NCBI GenBank assembly: GCA_019321725.1
Contig: JAGSPU010000052.1
Coordinates: forward strand, 62,001 to 126,000
Reading direction: 5' to 3'
Length of the DNA: 64,000 nt
Source of the DNA: Paulownia fortunei
Lineage: Eukaryota; Streptophyta; Magnoliopsida; Lamiales; Paulowniaceae
Position numbers and translations under genes: made by a program. Numbering within the stretch: the first letter of the stretch is position 1; each line of letters opens with the position of its first letter. Under the pieces are notes generated by a model that saw only the letters and a program-made list of their open reading frames with translations, did no database searches and had not been told where the DNA came from. Positions 15,838 to 28,704 of this stretch are shown here, one piece after another.

Positions 15838-18800
15838 ATCTCTCTTTCAAATTCATTTGAGCCTTTAACAAATACTAGTGCTGCATAGAACCAAGGAGTC
15901 AATTGGCAGTAAAGTAAGTTTTAAGTTTTTCATCAATATATATTTGTTTATATATATAAAGTATCCTAGAAAATTAAAGTGGGTGAAGCCAATCAGCAGA
16001 AAAAGAGTATCATACAAAGATAGCACCTCCCCCACTCAAGTCTTGTCATCACTCTCCTCTAAACTGGAAATTAAGGATAGCTCGCTCAACTTATTCATAT
16101 AGCTAACTAGCTTTAATTGTGGTGTTGTCGTTAATTTAGTTATTGGTACACTCCAATAGGTCACTCAAGGGCTTAAGGGTCATCAACAAAGTAGTCAGTA
16201 GGATTTCCACTACTATATACCAATAATTACAACGTTTTCTCACTTCACACACTACTCTTGCCTTTTAAGCATTGCAAAGATTAAAATCCATATTGATATA
16301 CACACAGTGAGATACATACATATATATATATAATAATCTGAAAAGGAATCCACATTCTCCAGCACTATATATATATCATCAGAAAGCTTTTCTTTTGGGT
16401 TTGCATAACCTTATTGGTTGATGCAACTTTTCTTGAGCTACCATAAAGTCCGTTACAATTATTTGGCTCTCACCCTCTCATTGAAATAGATAGAAGAAGC
16501 CCACCAATTGCAGAATTGCTCAAACAAATTAAAAGTAAAGCGTGCAAAATGTATATGATGATTAGAATGGTATGTGTGAAGCCGGGCGTCTATAGACGTG
16601 TTTTTTAGTGCCAGTAATGCACGCAAGTACGCAATAAATTATTGACCAATCCACCAACACAACCCTAAACTTTAAAAGAGAAAAAGTTGACACCCACGCA
16701 TTATCCTATATGATCTGAATACAATGTTTCTCTAGAGAATCTTTTAGATGGAATCCTCCTCGGAATCTTTTGGAACCCACCATTGCAAGCACTAAAAGAT
16801 TCCCTTTAAATCAGAATTAATTATTGATCGCCTCCCTCTCCACAGCTAGAATGCTTTCTTTTAATCAAAATGAGGATGCGCTTTATTTTTTTCAATAAGG
16901 TCAATTTTTTGGTCTGAAATGATATAGAATTATTTAATTTTTCGCCTTTTCTTAACTAAAAGAAAAAGTATATATATGACTAACTAGCTAGAAACTAGGA
17001 GGTCTTCAAAGTTTTGCGTTTCTTGTTCATCGATTAGGAGCTTTTGCTCTAGTAGTAGTGGACCTCCTTTTCCATTCCAATTGATAGAATTGCATGCATG
17101 CCTAAGCATATGATGTAAGATGAAGACCTAATAATGAAGGAACGAAAAGGTATAGTGCATAACAATTTGGTATTCTTTAAGACGACTTCAGCAGTAGTAC
17201 GAAATATAAAAGAGCACGATAACTACGTACATCACCTTCTTTTTTTTGGGTACTAATTTATTACTCCTACTTTAATCTTGGAAAGAAAAAAGAGAAAGCA
17301 ACGTGATTGTAAGCATGTACTGGTTAGCAGATGATTTAGTTTGACCAAATTAAAAATAATTGATGACAGCAGTTAAATACATTGGTGTCCTCTCCAGCAA
17401 GCAGTTCCTACCATCACAGTTTTGTTTTATGATACTGTTAGATTTGGTCCCGACGACTCGAATCAATATGACTGTGAAGATGGTTGATCATATATATGAT
17501 CTTAAAACTTGTAGGTTTGAAGGATTATTTTATCTGTGGGCTTGTAAATCACTTGGAATTACTGCACATGTATATATCAGCACAGATGCTTATTTCTGCA
17601 CATTTAGTTCCTTTTTTTTTTCAAAGCATGGAACAATGGTGTGCTTGATATTCAAATAATTAATATAGTTGAGGACTGCAAGCTCACAGGCAATAGATTC
17701 TATTTCCATACACATGAATAGTTTCAGTTGGCTCGAGAGGCCAGATGACAGAGTCATGCAAATAACCCAAAAAGAAGAAAGAAGATCAAGAGACAAACTT
17801 GATTCCGTTCAGGTTAGGCAAGTAAAGGCTCGAATCTGTTCCAAAGTAAATTATCACATAACTCTTACTTCTTACACTTTAATCCTCTGAATCACCAAAC
17901 TTTCAGTCCACAACCATAGGGTTCATTTCATATGCAAAACAAAGGCCTAGTCACTCTACACATGTAAGATGGTAAGTCAATGAGAATGGCCCATTAATGT
18001 AACACAATTCTAGGATCTCAGCCCAATAATTTTACAGTATATGTTTCTTCTTAAAGGTTGGTTTCCTACCAAAAATATGACTCATACTGAATGGACCAAA
18101 TTATTGCAAGTTATGCTGTAGTTTATAAGTGAAATCGGGTAAAAAATGTAAGAAAACGAAATTTGAGAGTCCGAAAGTTGCATTTGGAACATGATATATA
18201 GTAAAATAAAATAAAAATTATCTCATAATTGTTTTTACAAATAAAAATTAAACATTATTTTACAAATAAAAGAAATTAAACAATTTCAAGACAACGTAAT
18301 AAGAATTCATAATGGCGTATCCATAATTTACTCAACTTGGGCCTCATTTACTTTCGCGGAGTGAGTTGGATTTACTAAATAATCCAACCTGTCCAATACA
18401 TATTTTGAGGATTTAGGCCCACCCGGATAGCCACAAGATCCAATTTCAAATTTATATGATTCTTGATACAAATCCCAGCCATGAGGAGTGAGATTCAATT
18501 ATCCTACAGCCCACCGAACTTATAGATGTGCAAATTGTCTATTTTATCCTTAAACTAGAAAGTGAAATTACAATATTTGCCATCTCTAAAAACAAATAAA
18601 TTTTGGAGTGTACATCCTCATTTTTTCTGTCATTGTAATTGGCTTTGGGGAGGGTGTGTTTTCCTCAAGGGGTGATTGAATTGAAATAAAACCTTTTTTT
18701 TAAGTTTTAACTAAACATAATTCATCACAAGTACCATCCTCTGAGAAAAGCACACACAAAAAAGATTTATGCCATCAAAATCATCCAGTGATAACTGATA

Positions 18801-18887
18801 TTAAAGCAAAAGGAAGCAAAAATGAAAGATCTGTCTCCACCTTTTTATTGACCTAGCAAATTAGGTACTAATATTCTCATTTTTCGG
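15838..18887. other. 3-kb intergenic region without recognised genes
   Basis: AT-rich DNA with short open frames on both strands, none carrying a family motif I recognise. Simple TA tracts lie near 16320-16370. No RNA gene found by eye. Confidence 0.4.
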
Positions 18888-19046
18888 TGGTGCCTCTGCA
18901 CAAATGGAGAGTTCTTTGCGTTCCTCCTCGGTGAGGCTGAGGGAGAACTTGTGATGATGGATCCAGTAATGGCGAATCCCACAAGGAAAGGCCAATTGAT
19001 TCCACTCTCTTCTGAAGAACATTGGCTATGGATCGAGTTTCCTCAT
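18888..19046 (-). pseudogene. Pseudogene of mitochondrial ATP synthase 6 kDa subunit (MtATP6-like)
   Basis: From the ATG at 19046 the minus strand reads 'MRKLDP', a TAG stop, then 'FFRREWN'. Across frames it continues 'WPFLVGFAITGSIIT', 'FSLSLTEEE' and 'NSPFVQRHHR'. These segments together match the roughly 55-residue plant 6 kDa Fo-associated ATP synthase subunit (MRK.DPWPVFF.REW...). The expected Trp after the first Pro is TAG, so this is a nonsense substitution rather than just an indel. At least two further frameshifts follow. No introns interrupt the match, so a retro-copied origin is possible. Family name is from memory; the decay is seen directly. Confidence 0.65.
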
Positions 19047-19998
19047 TTCGTGGTTGGTCTCTCTCTCTCTTAATGCTTTGAATTGAAATGGAATGAGTTT
19101 AGTAATGTTGGTGATGAATGACTTGAAGGAGATGGAAGTGGACAAGGACAAGCTCACGGCGACGGGGACAACGAGGGGAAAAAGTGAAAGCTGGGGGAGA
19201 GGGGGGTAAAACATCAACCTAATTTAATTATAATAATAATAAATAAATAAAAACATCAACCTAATTTGGCTTATGTCATTAAGGGTATCAAGGTGAATTT
19301 ATCATACTCATTATTATTTATTACAACAAGTACATATTTGATCAAATTTGATAATAAAATATCACAATATCAATCAAACCCAAGTATATACGATATTTGT
19401 TGCTCATTTTTACCAGTTATCTCAATATTTGTTGACAATTTTTACCAGTTATCCCACATCCGACTATCAAAATGAAACGGGGCCTTAGAGGTATAAAGTT
19501 AAATGAACAACTGTCTGCTACAAAGCATATTCGAAACATGGGGGGGCAACAATCTTAATGTTTTTATTTCCTAATTAAGTTTCTATACCTTGAATGATAC
19601 GAGGCAGAGGTGGAACATGCGATGGGTGCACCTTACCTACCTCCTAATTTGGGTGGAGTGAGTGCTTGGAATTGACCTTATCAAATGAGCACTATTTCAA
19701 AGACTTTTTTCTAGAACTGGCAACCTTTTCCTTTCTTGCATGCCAGTTGGTGGTAGCACCTTTGACTTGGCATACAACAAAGAAACGCAAAGTCATAAAC
19801 CAACTAACGCGTTTCTCACATATATAAAATGTAGGATCACAATCCCCATTCCCCGTTTCCCCCTCTTCCTAGTTCCTGCCCATCATCTTCTTTCATCAAA
19901 ACCATTGCCATCTCCCACCAAAACAAGGGAATCAGAATACAAAAAATTCCGATTGACAAGCCGCCTTAAGGCCCAATATTAGGGAAAGAGTTCCAGAA
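19047..19998. other. Spacer and promoter of the 96-aa gene
   Basis: Contains a TATA-like 'catatataaaatg' at about 19818-19830, roughly 170 bp before the next gene's ATG. The rest is AT-rich with no recognised gene. Confidence 0.45.
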
Positions 19999-20376
19999 AT
20001 GTGCCCTTTGAGATTCATCTTGGTGTTCTTTTCGGCAGTCTTAGCAGGGTATTTCGCATGGAAGACGGTAAGCTCTTCCGATGAAGCCGATTTCGCCATA
20101 CCAGAGGATTCAACCCAAGAAAGGAGTTCCAGAATAGAGAAAGAAGAATTTCATTTTCTCAAGGTCCAGGGAAATAGGATTGTTGTATGTTTTTTTTCTT
20201 TGACGTTGTTTTATTTTGGTAGTAACTTTCTTATCTTTCTCCAAACTTTCTGACATTTTCTTTTGAAACAGATGTTACAAAATGGCTTCTGGGTGTTCGT
20301 TGATATGGCAAGCGGGCGATACCTGTGGAGGAAAATCAAACAATTAAACAGCAGCCAGGAAGCTAAGACCAGCTAG
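19999..20376 (+). CDS. Conserved small membrane-anchored protein, unknown function ('methyltransferase-related' in databases)
   Basis: Two exons, 19999-20184 and 20272-20376, give 96 residues. The start 'MCPLRFILVFFSAVLAGYFA' is a strong N-terminal signal-anchor. A polar acidic linker follows, then a conserved C-terminal block in exon 2, 'LQNGFWVFVDMASGRYLW'. The donor is GTATGT at 20185 (phase 0); a weaker alternative (AAG|GTCCAG) lies at 20164 and would remove seven residues. The acceptor is GAAACAG|ATG at 20271. I recognise the family as small plant proteins labelled 'methyltransferase-related' (such as Arabidopsis At5g18150), but nothing in the sequence resembles a methyltransferase fold. 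No frameshift is seen. Likely a one-pass protein facing the lumen or cytosol; role unknown. Confidence 0.8.
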
Positions 20377-21143
20377 AAATTGGACAGCTAAATGGCTTTC
20401 AATCCTGTTTCTGTAAAATCATTTCTCTAGGTAATTGTTTCCAAGAGGTCGATTAAAAAACAATATTGACAACAGATCGATGTAACTGTTTTCTGATTCT
20501 GGCGTATGGATAATTCTTTGATCAATCATATATTATAAGAAAAAATGTGATTTCTTTTACTCTTCCCTCTCAAGATCCTTTCCACATCTTATGTTAGACA
20601 AGCAGCAACTGGTGAAGATGTTTTGTCAAATCATCCAGATGTAAAGTAACTTTATTTGACTCATATTTTTCACATCAATGAAGAACAATTACGTTTATGT
20701 TTTCCAATGTCCACACTCATACACAATTCATTTCAACAATAGCAACAAATATAACTATTCTTCTTTTAACCCAAAAATTAATGCAAATCATAAAGTTTCA
20801 ATTAGCACACAATTCAGTATGTAACGAAATGGGCAAATCCAAATACCTAAGATTGTATACAGCACTGATTATCAAGTTATGGAGAAGCTAAACCATCAGA
20901 TATTTGTGATTTTGATGGAAGAAAGTACACGAGTAAGAAAATCTAATTTTTACAATTTCACATCCATGGAGATACTGTTTCTTATCCAACAAGCTCATGC
21001 TTCATATTCACAAAAATATTTCAGACCAAGTAACAGAGTATAACGGATGTTCATTTTTCTTTCATGAAATATATAAGAAACATCCACCACAGAACTGCAG
21101 CGCTTATATTCCTTACAGAACATCAGTGGCAACAACAGCAGCT
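20377..21143. other. 3' flanks of two convergent genes
   Basis: The plus-strand 96-aa gene and the minus-strand J-domain gene converge here. AT-rich, no other gene recognised. Confidence 0.45.
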
Positions 21144-23457
21144 TTAGTTTAGATCAACTTGTAGCCTGATCGGCATATACAAAAGAGTTAGAAGAGCACC
21201 TTGGGGAAGCGGGGCATATCTTGCAAGATTTGAATCAAACCACATGGCAACAACTACCAAAGCAACAACACTGCTGCTCGTTTTGTCGCAAACCCAACTT
21301 GCAAATGATAGGAACATAGTAAGCAAAATGCCACCTCTTCCTCCCAATACCCATGCAAATAAATAACCAAACTTATATCCTGCATCCAATTTCTGGTCAA
21401 TCAAAACCATAAAGATGCTATATGTGAGAGATAGTTGGATGCCCACCGTCTGCAATAGAGAGAGAGAGAGAGAGAGGAAAGCTGATCTAAGCACCTCGAT
21501 GAAGGAGCCTCTCTCCTCATCTGTGTTTTCTTCCTCAGACACCTCCTTGTTTGCATCATCGTAAAAGGGAAATTGCTCTTCCCTAGTGTTATATTGATCC
21601 CAGTATTTCTGGATGAATGGCCCATTCATCTCCCAAAGGCCTTCCAGTACTCTCTAGATGTCGAAGGGCTTGATCATATTCACTTCTTGTTGTTTCATTA
21701 ATCAGTATCTGCATCAGATATAATTTGTCGTTATTTGTAAACTTTTATGCTGCTGCTAATGGGAGATAGGTAACTGAAGTTAGCTCTTACCAAGTACACA
21801 GAGATTTGGAAGTTTAAAAGTGTAATATTCAGCAATGCAAAAGGTTCCAGAGTTTTTCAGGGTAGAATTGATAGCTTGTCTAGGTTCCTACAACCAATTT
21901 TCCAAATTTCATGCAGCATCAACATTAAATGTGGCAAAACTTAAAAGGGTGGCCGAAATATTGGTGTAGAACTTCTTTCCTCGGCTTATTTCCCCACAAA
22001 TCTTCATAAAATTTGAGGAATCAAAATTAGGTTTGCACAAACAACTTCCGAGTTTGAAACTAAAACACAAGAAAATGGTACCAATTCAAATTATATTTAT
22101 TTGATGAATGACTTGGAGTACAATAATTCAAATGATATAACTTTTCTCATCAAGAACAACAATTTGTGTATTTGAAAATTTGAAGGTAGAGTCAACGGGT
22201 TGATCTCCTCCAAAATCAAGTTGATTTGCTATAATGTTAATTCAAGAGCTTCACCCCAAAATCACAAATTAAACGTTGTAATTGAGTTGCGTTTCGAGAC
22301 AAAAAGTCGATACTACATAAATTAAGAACAAAACTATCAGCTTAAAAGAGAAAAAAGGAAGTTGCTCACATCATATGCAAGATGGATGCTCTTGAAAGCC
22401 ACAGTAGCTCCCACTTCCTTGTCATCAAATAACTGCAAAGTTATGGTTTGGCAACATGCACCATCACTGAGGAGAATCTCAAAGTCAGAATACACGTATA
22501 GATGCCCTTAACCCCGAACCATTCCTATCCGACAAGACAAGAAGTGAACAAAGACCAGAAGGAGGTAAAAATTTATGAGTCAGATGATTCCTGTTTCCTT
22601 AATAATCCAGTGGATAATGTTTCCTCCGTAGGCTAATTTAAATGTTACCTTCATAATTGTTGATATATACGAAGTCCTGCTGAGATGTTTTTTTATTTTA
22701 TCTTGCTTTTGTACATGGGTTTACCCACCAAGTTGTATCGTCTATATCAACACAACACATCCAAAGAATAATTTTAGGCATACAGCTCTTCTATGGTGTA
22801 AATAATAGGGTAATTCTGTAACTTTACAAAAGAGTTTTGTCCCAACCATGCACGGTTGTTTGAAGAATTTCGGAGGTCGTAACAGTGTATGGAGATATAT
22901 TATGATTGTGTATGTAGAACTCAAGAAAGTAGAAACTACACTTGCAACATGCACATGTGGATTTTACTTCGTCGATGCCAAGAAACTAATTATGCATACC
23001 ACAAGACTGAGAATAAAAAATAAAAAATGAGAGAGCAAGCATACTGCAACTAGATATTCTCTAATTCTTTTATGATATTTTTTTTTATAAAGCAATTCAT
23101 GAGTGCAAGCCATTAGTTTTTCCACCAGAAACAACCTGTTTCTCTATAGAAATAACAAAGAAATCAAAATACCAAGAAGGAATGACGGAATACCGATCCA
23201 TTTCAAGTGAAAATTGAAACAATTCACCAATCCCCAATTCTCCATAGTCATCCAATTGATTTGCTCCACGGAGTGATGCATTGGTTATCACGCAAGATCA
23301 GAGGTGGTGATTTGGAGGGTACATTGAGAGCGAGGAGACGGTAGGCCCTCCTAACGTTTGAGGAGGAAGCGTTCGGTGAGATCCCCAGAACGGCGTAGTG
23401 ATTCCGGTGGCCGGTAACGGTGAACCAACGGCGACTACGGGACAGGGACAGCCCCAT
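21144..23457 (-). CDS. J-domain-like protein with C-terminal membrane segments (frameshifted; HPD not found)
   Basis: Three exons are supported. Exon 1 is about 23319-23457 ('HYAVLGISPNASSSNVRRAY', J-domain helices I-II). Exon 2 is 22370-22432 ('LFDDKEVGATVAFKSIHLAY'). Exon 3 is 21144-21708 ('ILINETTRSEYDQALRHLE', then 'DEERGSFIEVLRSAF' and hydrophobic segments ending 'LPQGALLTLLYMPIRLQVDL'). This matches plant J-proteins with a membrane C-terminus (probably the At5g18140 type). J-proteins stimulate Hsp70 ATPase through His-Pro-Asp. No HPD codons are visible between helices II and III. Exon 3 carries one extra base in the plus-strand CCC at 21621-21623, separating '..STGRPLGDEW' from 'PFIQKYWDQYN'. 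An in-frame CT repeat encodes SLSLSL. The N-terminus is uncertain: a stop lies upstream of the chosen ATG, and a transit peptide may be lost to another indel. Confidence 0.7.
21451..21477. repeat. (GA)n microsatellite inside J-protein exon 3
   Basis: About 13 GA units which, on the coding strand, encode alternating Ser-Leu within a hydrophobic segment. The length is prone to slippage and could change the reading frame. Confidence 0.9.
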
Positions 23458-24983
23458 GTGGCAATCGAGTTGGAGCTACCACAACCTTCAATGGAGGAGG
23501 TGCCCAACACTAGCTAGGTACCCGTGTGCCTGCATATCTGGAGGGAGTAAGGAGCATTGAGCGACGAAGATTGAAGGGAAGCAGCTCCAATCGAATCTTC
23601 TACTAAAGTCGCATTCAGAGATGGTTAAATAGGCAAAATGTTGCCTCGCGCGGTACCGTGCAGTGACGAGCATTTGGGAAAAAGTGCAATAGGTCTTCTC
23701 CGAAGCAGAGTGTCGCATGTACGGTAGTCCTTTGGAGTCTGTCCACATTACGGTAAATTTAAAAGAACAAAATAATTTCATTTCGAGTGGGAATTTATTG
23801 GAGGACCGAATAATGAGAATATCAGTTCTCTCTCCAAATTAGTTTTGAACCAAAGAAATGTGGAAACCTGATAATAAAATAAAAATAAAAATCACAAAAT
23901 GTTTAATCACATACAAACTAAGTTGAAGAGTTTGTTGGTGACGCATATGATATACTTGGAATTGCATGTTTGCCCTATCATTACAAGTTACACTGCTCTG
24001 GATAATTTGTATCTATCATTGAATTACAAACTGTGATTAATCTTTAAACTTATTTGATATAAAGCAATCCATTCATTATTTATGATCTATATTATAAAAA
24101 TATCTATGTATGAGGTTAACCCTATATTACAAGAGAAACAAGTATCAAATCATCATTCTTTAAGAAGGAATGAAACATTATTAATTAGACTGTAGTATCT
24201 TTATATAGAGAAATGAGATTAGGGAATTACTTCAAAGTCTTTTTTAGCTTCTAAATGCAAATGATTTTAAATCTTAATTAGAATATAGATAAAAAATATT
24301 GGTATTGTAAATGACAAAGTCGTATAGAACAAATACAAGAGTGATTTTAAAATCTTTGAAAAAGTGATGAAGGGAAGAGGTTTAGGACCAATTTAATAGT
24401 TTATAACAAATTTAAAAATTAATTAATAATCTTGTGTAATGGGATTAAAAATTTGTTGAAAGCCCAACTCTATATGCTTTCAATTTTTTTTTTTAAATAT
24501 TAGTACATGCGCAACTTCAACTAATATATATATATATATACACACACACATAATTAACAAAGATAAAAATTTAACAAACATATTTGATAATACAATATTA
24601 TTGTAATAATATTATTTACTTAAGTTATAATAATATTATACAATAAATAACATAAATTTATATTGTTTAAATATTTTTTTCTTAAGCTATAATATGTGTT
24701 TAAATTTATACAATATGTATTTAAATATTTTTAATAAAGATAGTAACAATACTATTTTTCTTCATAATCACACAATTAATTTTTTTGAATAATAATTTCA
24801 GTATTGGATATATACATTATAAAATTTTTGAAAAATATAAGAATAAAAAAAATACTAAAAACTGCCACTAGTGCCACAAGTACGTTAATGGCGATATCGT
24901 CTATTTCGACGTTCATTCTCACAACAGCAGCATCAGTATCATGTGATTGATTTGGGTCGGATCATCAACATATGTATTATAGT
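23458..24983. other. Upstream of J-protein, then AT-rich spacer
   Basis: 23458-23800 is probably the J-gene 5' region. The remainder is AT-rich with a TA/CA tract near 24520-24550. No gene recognised. Confidence 0.4.
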
Positions 24984-26190
24984 TTAAATTGAAGTTGATG
25001 AAGTTGTGGAACTTGACTCTCCATGATTATGATATCTGTTGTCTAGATGTGAAAATACAACATGCAAAACAATAAACTTTTTACGTCCAGAATCGTATCC
25101 TAGATGCTGCTGAACAAACGGTATTTGTGTCATGTCTAACTCTGAATTGAGTAGTATAGAGAACAACATCGTAGATGGTGGCATGCCCCAATAAGGAGTG
25201 AATAGGTTATCCGGTTATATATGTTGAGGCACATAATAATTGACGGTGCTATCCAAACCATATGATACAATATGTGTCGAAGTAGATGGACTCGCCTCAT
25301 CTGCTACACTAAATATAAATAGATGAGAAATGTCGTATAATGTAGAAACATAGCTAGTAAACGAGCACATGTCGAGGTAGAAGGACCCACATTACTGCTC
25401 TGTTGTGCCTATGGTCCTTCTGCCTGTATCTTGTAATGGTGGCATTAACATATTTATAATATCTTGTTATCTATGAAGTAAGCGTCTGAAATCATCAATG
25501 GCGTGTATAGCTTCACTCTTTAACTGCATAAGTGAAGTTATATCTTTCTCGTTCACGCAATCAGTATTGAGTTTAATCATCTCAACCGTCATATTCTAAA
25601 ATACGTGCAAAAAAAATAATATTAAATAATATCATATATATGATGCAAACACATTATAAAAATTATTATTAATGAATGTCTTACCATATCTTCCAAATCT
25701 GATATGTGTGAAGACTGGTACCCCTTCTATATAGGCAAATGAGATTGTGATATCAGACGCGCGTGTAATCCGATTGCACCAATCCATACATCAAGGCTCA
25801 GTACTATTTGACCTAATAATGGAGGGCTGACGATAATAAACTGATGTCTATCTGCCCACTGCGATACATACTCTTGGTGATATTAAGTTCAATCATCTCC
25901 ACTGTGTCTCCTACGGTCTACATCATGTAAAGTCTCCTCATGTACTGGTATATCGGGTGGAATATATTGGCGCATGCCAAACTGACGCATGATCTGCTCT
26001 GGGTGATGGAATTTCACAATGGCATAGTTAATCAATGGGCAACGAGATCTTCATAGTAGCGTATTACACAATAATAATCACAAAATATTTATCAAACTTA
26101 ATATTTATTGTTATTGAATAATGTTAACTCGCGAACATAATCGTCTTGGTACCAATATAGTAATGCGAGACCATGTCATATCTGCAATAT
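24984..26190 (-). pseudogene. Plant mobile domain (PMD, MULE-associated) remnant
   Basis: Minus-strand translation at about 25850-26060 gives 'YAIVKFHHPEQIMRQFGMRQ', 'IPPDIPVHEETLHDVDRR', two stop codons, then 'YHQEYVSQWADRHQ'. The 'HxPxRVxRQFGxxQ...P' signature and trailing W-rich segment are typical of plant mobile domain proteins (also seen in long-form PP7 homologues and MAIL/MAIN). Farther along, 24984-25184 encodes a low-complexity C-terminal-like tail. The first stop is TGA where Trp (TGG) is expected. The frame is broken repeatedly, so this is a dead transposon-derived fragment. Exact ends are unclear. Confidence 0.55.
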
Positions 26191-28704
26191 ATATTAAAAA
26201 TAATGTACGTGATAAACATACTGGTATGACATAAGAAAGTTACAACAATTATACGAGATTATTAGCTTATTATATTAGTAAATTCATAATTATTATATTT
26301 TATAATTATTAATATATACAAATTAGTAATATAATAATAAACTAAATAAATTAATTTGTTAACTAGTTATAAATAATTATTTATTTATTAAGTATTATTA
26401 TTTAATGCATCATTATTATAAATTGAATAATCTATAATTATAGCACAATTGAAAATAACCTATATAATTATATGTAAATGTCATATACTAAATTAATAAA
26501 TTATAATAATAACTATTCATAACTAATATTTATTAAGTATTATTATATAATTACATATACTCATTACATTTGTAATATAAATTGTTATTAACATTTGAAT
26601 TTTATATAATAATTTCAAATATATAATATTTAATTAATAATTTAACTAATTAATTGTTAATACGAATATTTTTTATATAATATAAATTAGTAGCATTATA
26701 AACACATAAATTTGTTGTAGGAAATCTTATTCTACTTTCATATCAGGATAGTCATAGGGAAGATTCTTTAAATAGTTCAACAATTTTTAATTAAAATTTT
26801 CAAATCAAATAACAAATATAAAATACAAAAAAAAATATGCATGCAAAGGTTGACCTCTCTACATATAAAATATGCTATTAAATATGTAATTTCACGTGTC
26901 ATTATAACAAAAAATACTAACATTGTAACAAAATTTATTTTTTCAATATAATAATACATCTACTTCACAATTATTATAATAAAATACACACATTGTAATT
27001 AAACTATTTAAAATATGGTACCTGTAAAGTCACACTCAAATATGATTCGTATACTTTAATCTCTCACTCACTAATAATATTTACCTGAATAAAAATACAT
27101 AAATATGAATTAGTCAATTTATCTTAATTAAAAAAATTAAAAAATAACAAAAACTTCAATTATCGGTGGATTGATGGGGAGAGGGAAGACAAGAAGACGG
27201 GAGAGGGGCAAAGAGAACGAAAGGGAATGGAAGGGAGAGGGAAAAGTGGAAAGGGAAGGGAAGTGAGGGAAAGCCAGGAAGGGCGGGGTATATATAGGAG
27301 TTGGGGAGTAAATGAAAGCGCAACTTAAGATTGCGCTTTCTACTCTTGTCAATGAAGTAATAAATTTCTCGCTGACTGAACGACAGAAAGTGTAAATCAA
27401 GCTTGTACTTTCTATTGCAGTCAGGAAGGATCATACCCTTCACTGACAAAGAGTGAAATGTGGTCTGCAATGCAAAATGCGTTTTTTGTTGAAATCGCAA
27501 CCCAATCTTTTGCTTTTGCGTATTTTATTCACTCTTCCCCAATTTACAATAAATACTTAATTAATTTTTAAATTTATAATATATTATTAAATTAGTATGA
27601 GATTTAGCATATCATCCATTTTCATGTGACAAAACCTTTAAAACAATTGGCATTATTTTAAGCTAAAAACCACGATATTGTTGGTTGACATTGAGAAATT
27701 ATATATATATATATATATATGATGATGATGAAAAAAGTAAAGAAGGGCATCCCCAAACCAATCAAATTCAATTTCAAGCTTTAAGTAAGAATATGTATGT
27801 GAAAATTTTAATTTAAAAAGTTTAACATCTTTTTTAAAGTATCGATATATATATAGTTTTTATTTTTTTTAATGATATTTTTCATTTTTTTCTTGTTGTT
27901 TGGTGGCATATAAATATGTCAATTTATCCATAAGATCAACATATGAATAAAATCTAACAACAAAAAATTATGATATAATGATACATACGATAAAGACTAT
28001 TATCGTGCATTTTATAAAACAAATAAAGTATCATATTTTTTTTATATCCGACATATTCTATAACAATTGAGTAATTTTATTTTTGATCTTGACACATATT
28101 ATTTTTATCGCAAACTTTAAATTTTTCTAATACTATACTTTGAATGTGGTATTTATATATACTACTCCAATAAATAAAAGGTAAATGACACTTCTTCTCC
28201 ATCTCTCCCAATTATTTTGATGTTTTACCCCTTAAAATTAATTTAAAAATATTTTACCGCCTTAATTTATATTTATTATAGCACTTTATTTCTCAATGAT
28301 ATTTTTAAATTAATTTTTTATTAGAACGCTTTTCGTAAGTCGTTGTCTTGCACTTTTTTCATTGTTTCTCATTCAAGAGATAAGTAACAAATTTTGTCAC
28401 AATTTTATATTATTGCCAATAGTGAAAGTAGGACAACAATATGCTTAACAAATTAATTAGTTGTGTACAATGGTCGTATATAATATGAGTCACGTTGTTC
28501 CTACACTGAATTTCAATCCCTATATAATTATATAAATACTTTTCGTACTGTGATCGATATTATTTATAGTAAAATACTATTTTTTGTTATACTTTCACTA
28601 TTGATGAATATTACAAAATATTTTATTTTATTTTTTAGTAGAAAAAAAATACACGACAGTGGTTGACTAAGAGTAATCCAATAAATATTATTAGGGGGCA
28701 AAGT
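26191..28704. other. Very AT-rich spacer with a GA-rich patch
   Basis: 26200-27130 is extremely AT-rich. 27170-27300 is an abrupt purine-rich patch (runs of 'gggagaggg'/'ggaaaggg'). (TA)n occurs at about 27701-27720. I see no gene. The AT-rich part could be transposon debris or a matrix-attachment-like region, but nothing proves either. Confidence 0.45.

Noticed and set aside
19215..19500. Possible MITE ending in 'acggggcctta'
   Set aside because: The end resembles common plant MITE termini but I could not find a matching inverted end or target duplication.
27137..27500. Minus-strand Pro/Ser/Leu-rich ORFs
   Set aside because: They arise from a purine-rich low-complexity patch on the plus strand, with no domain.
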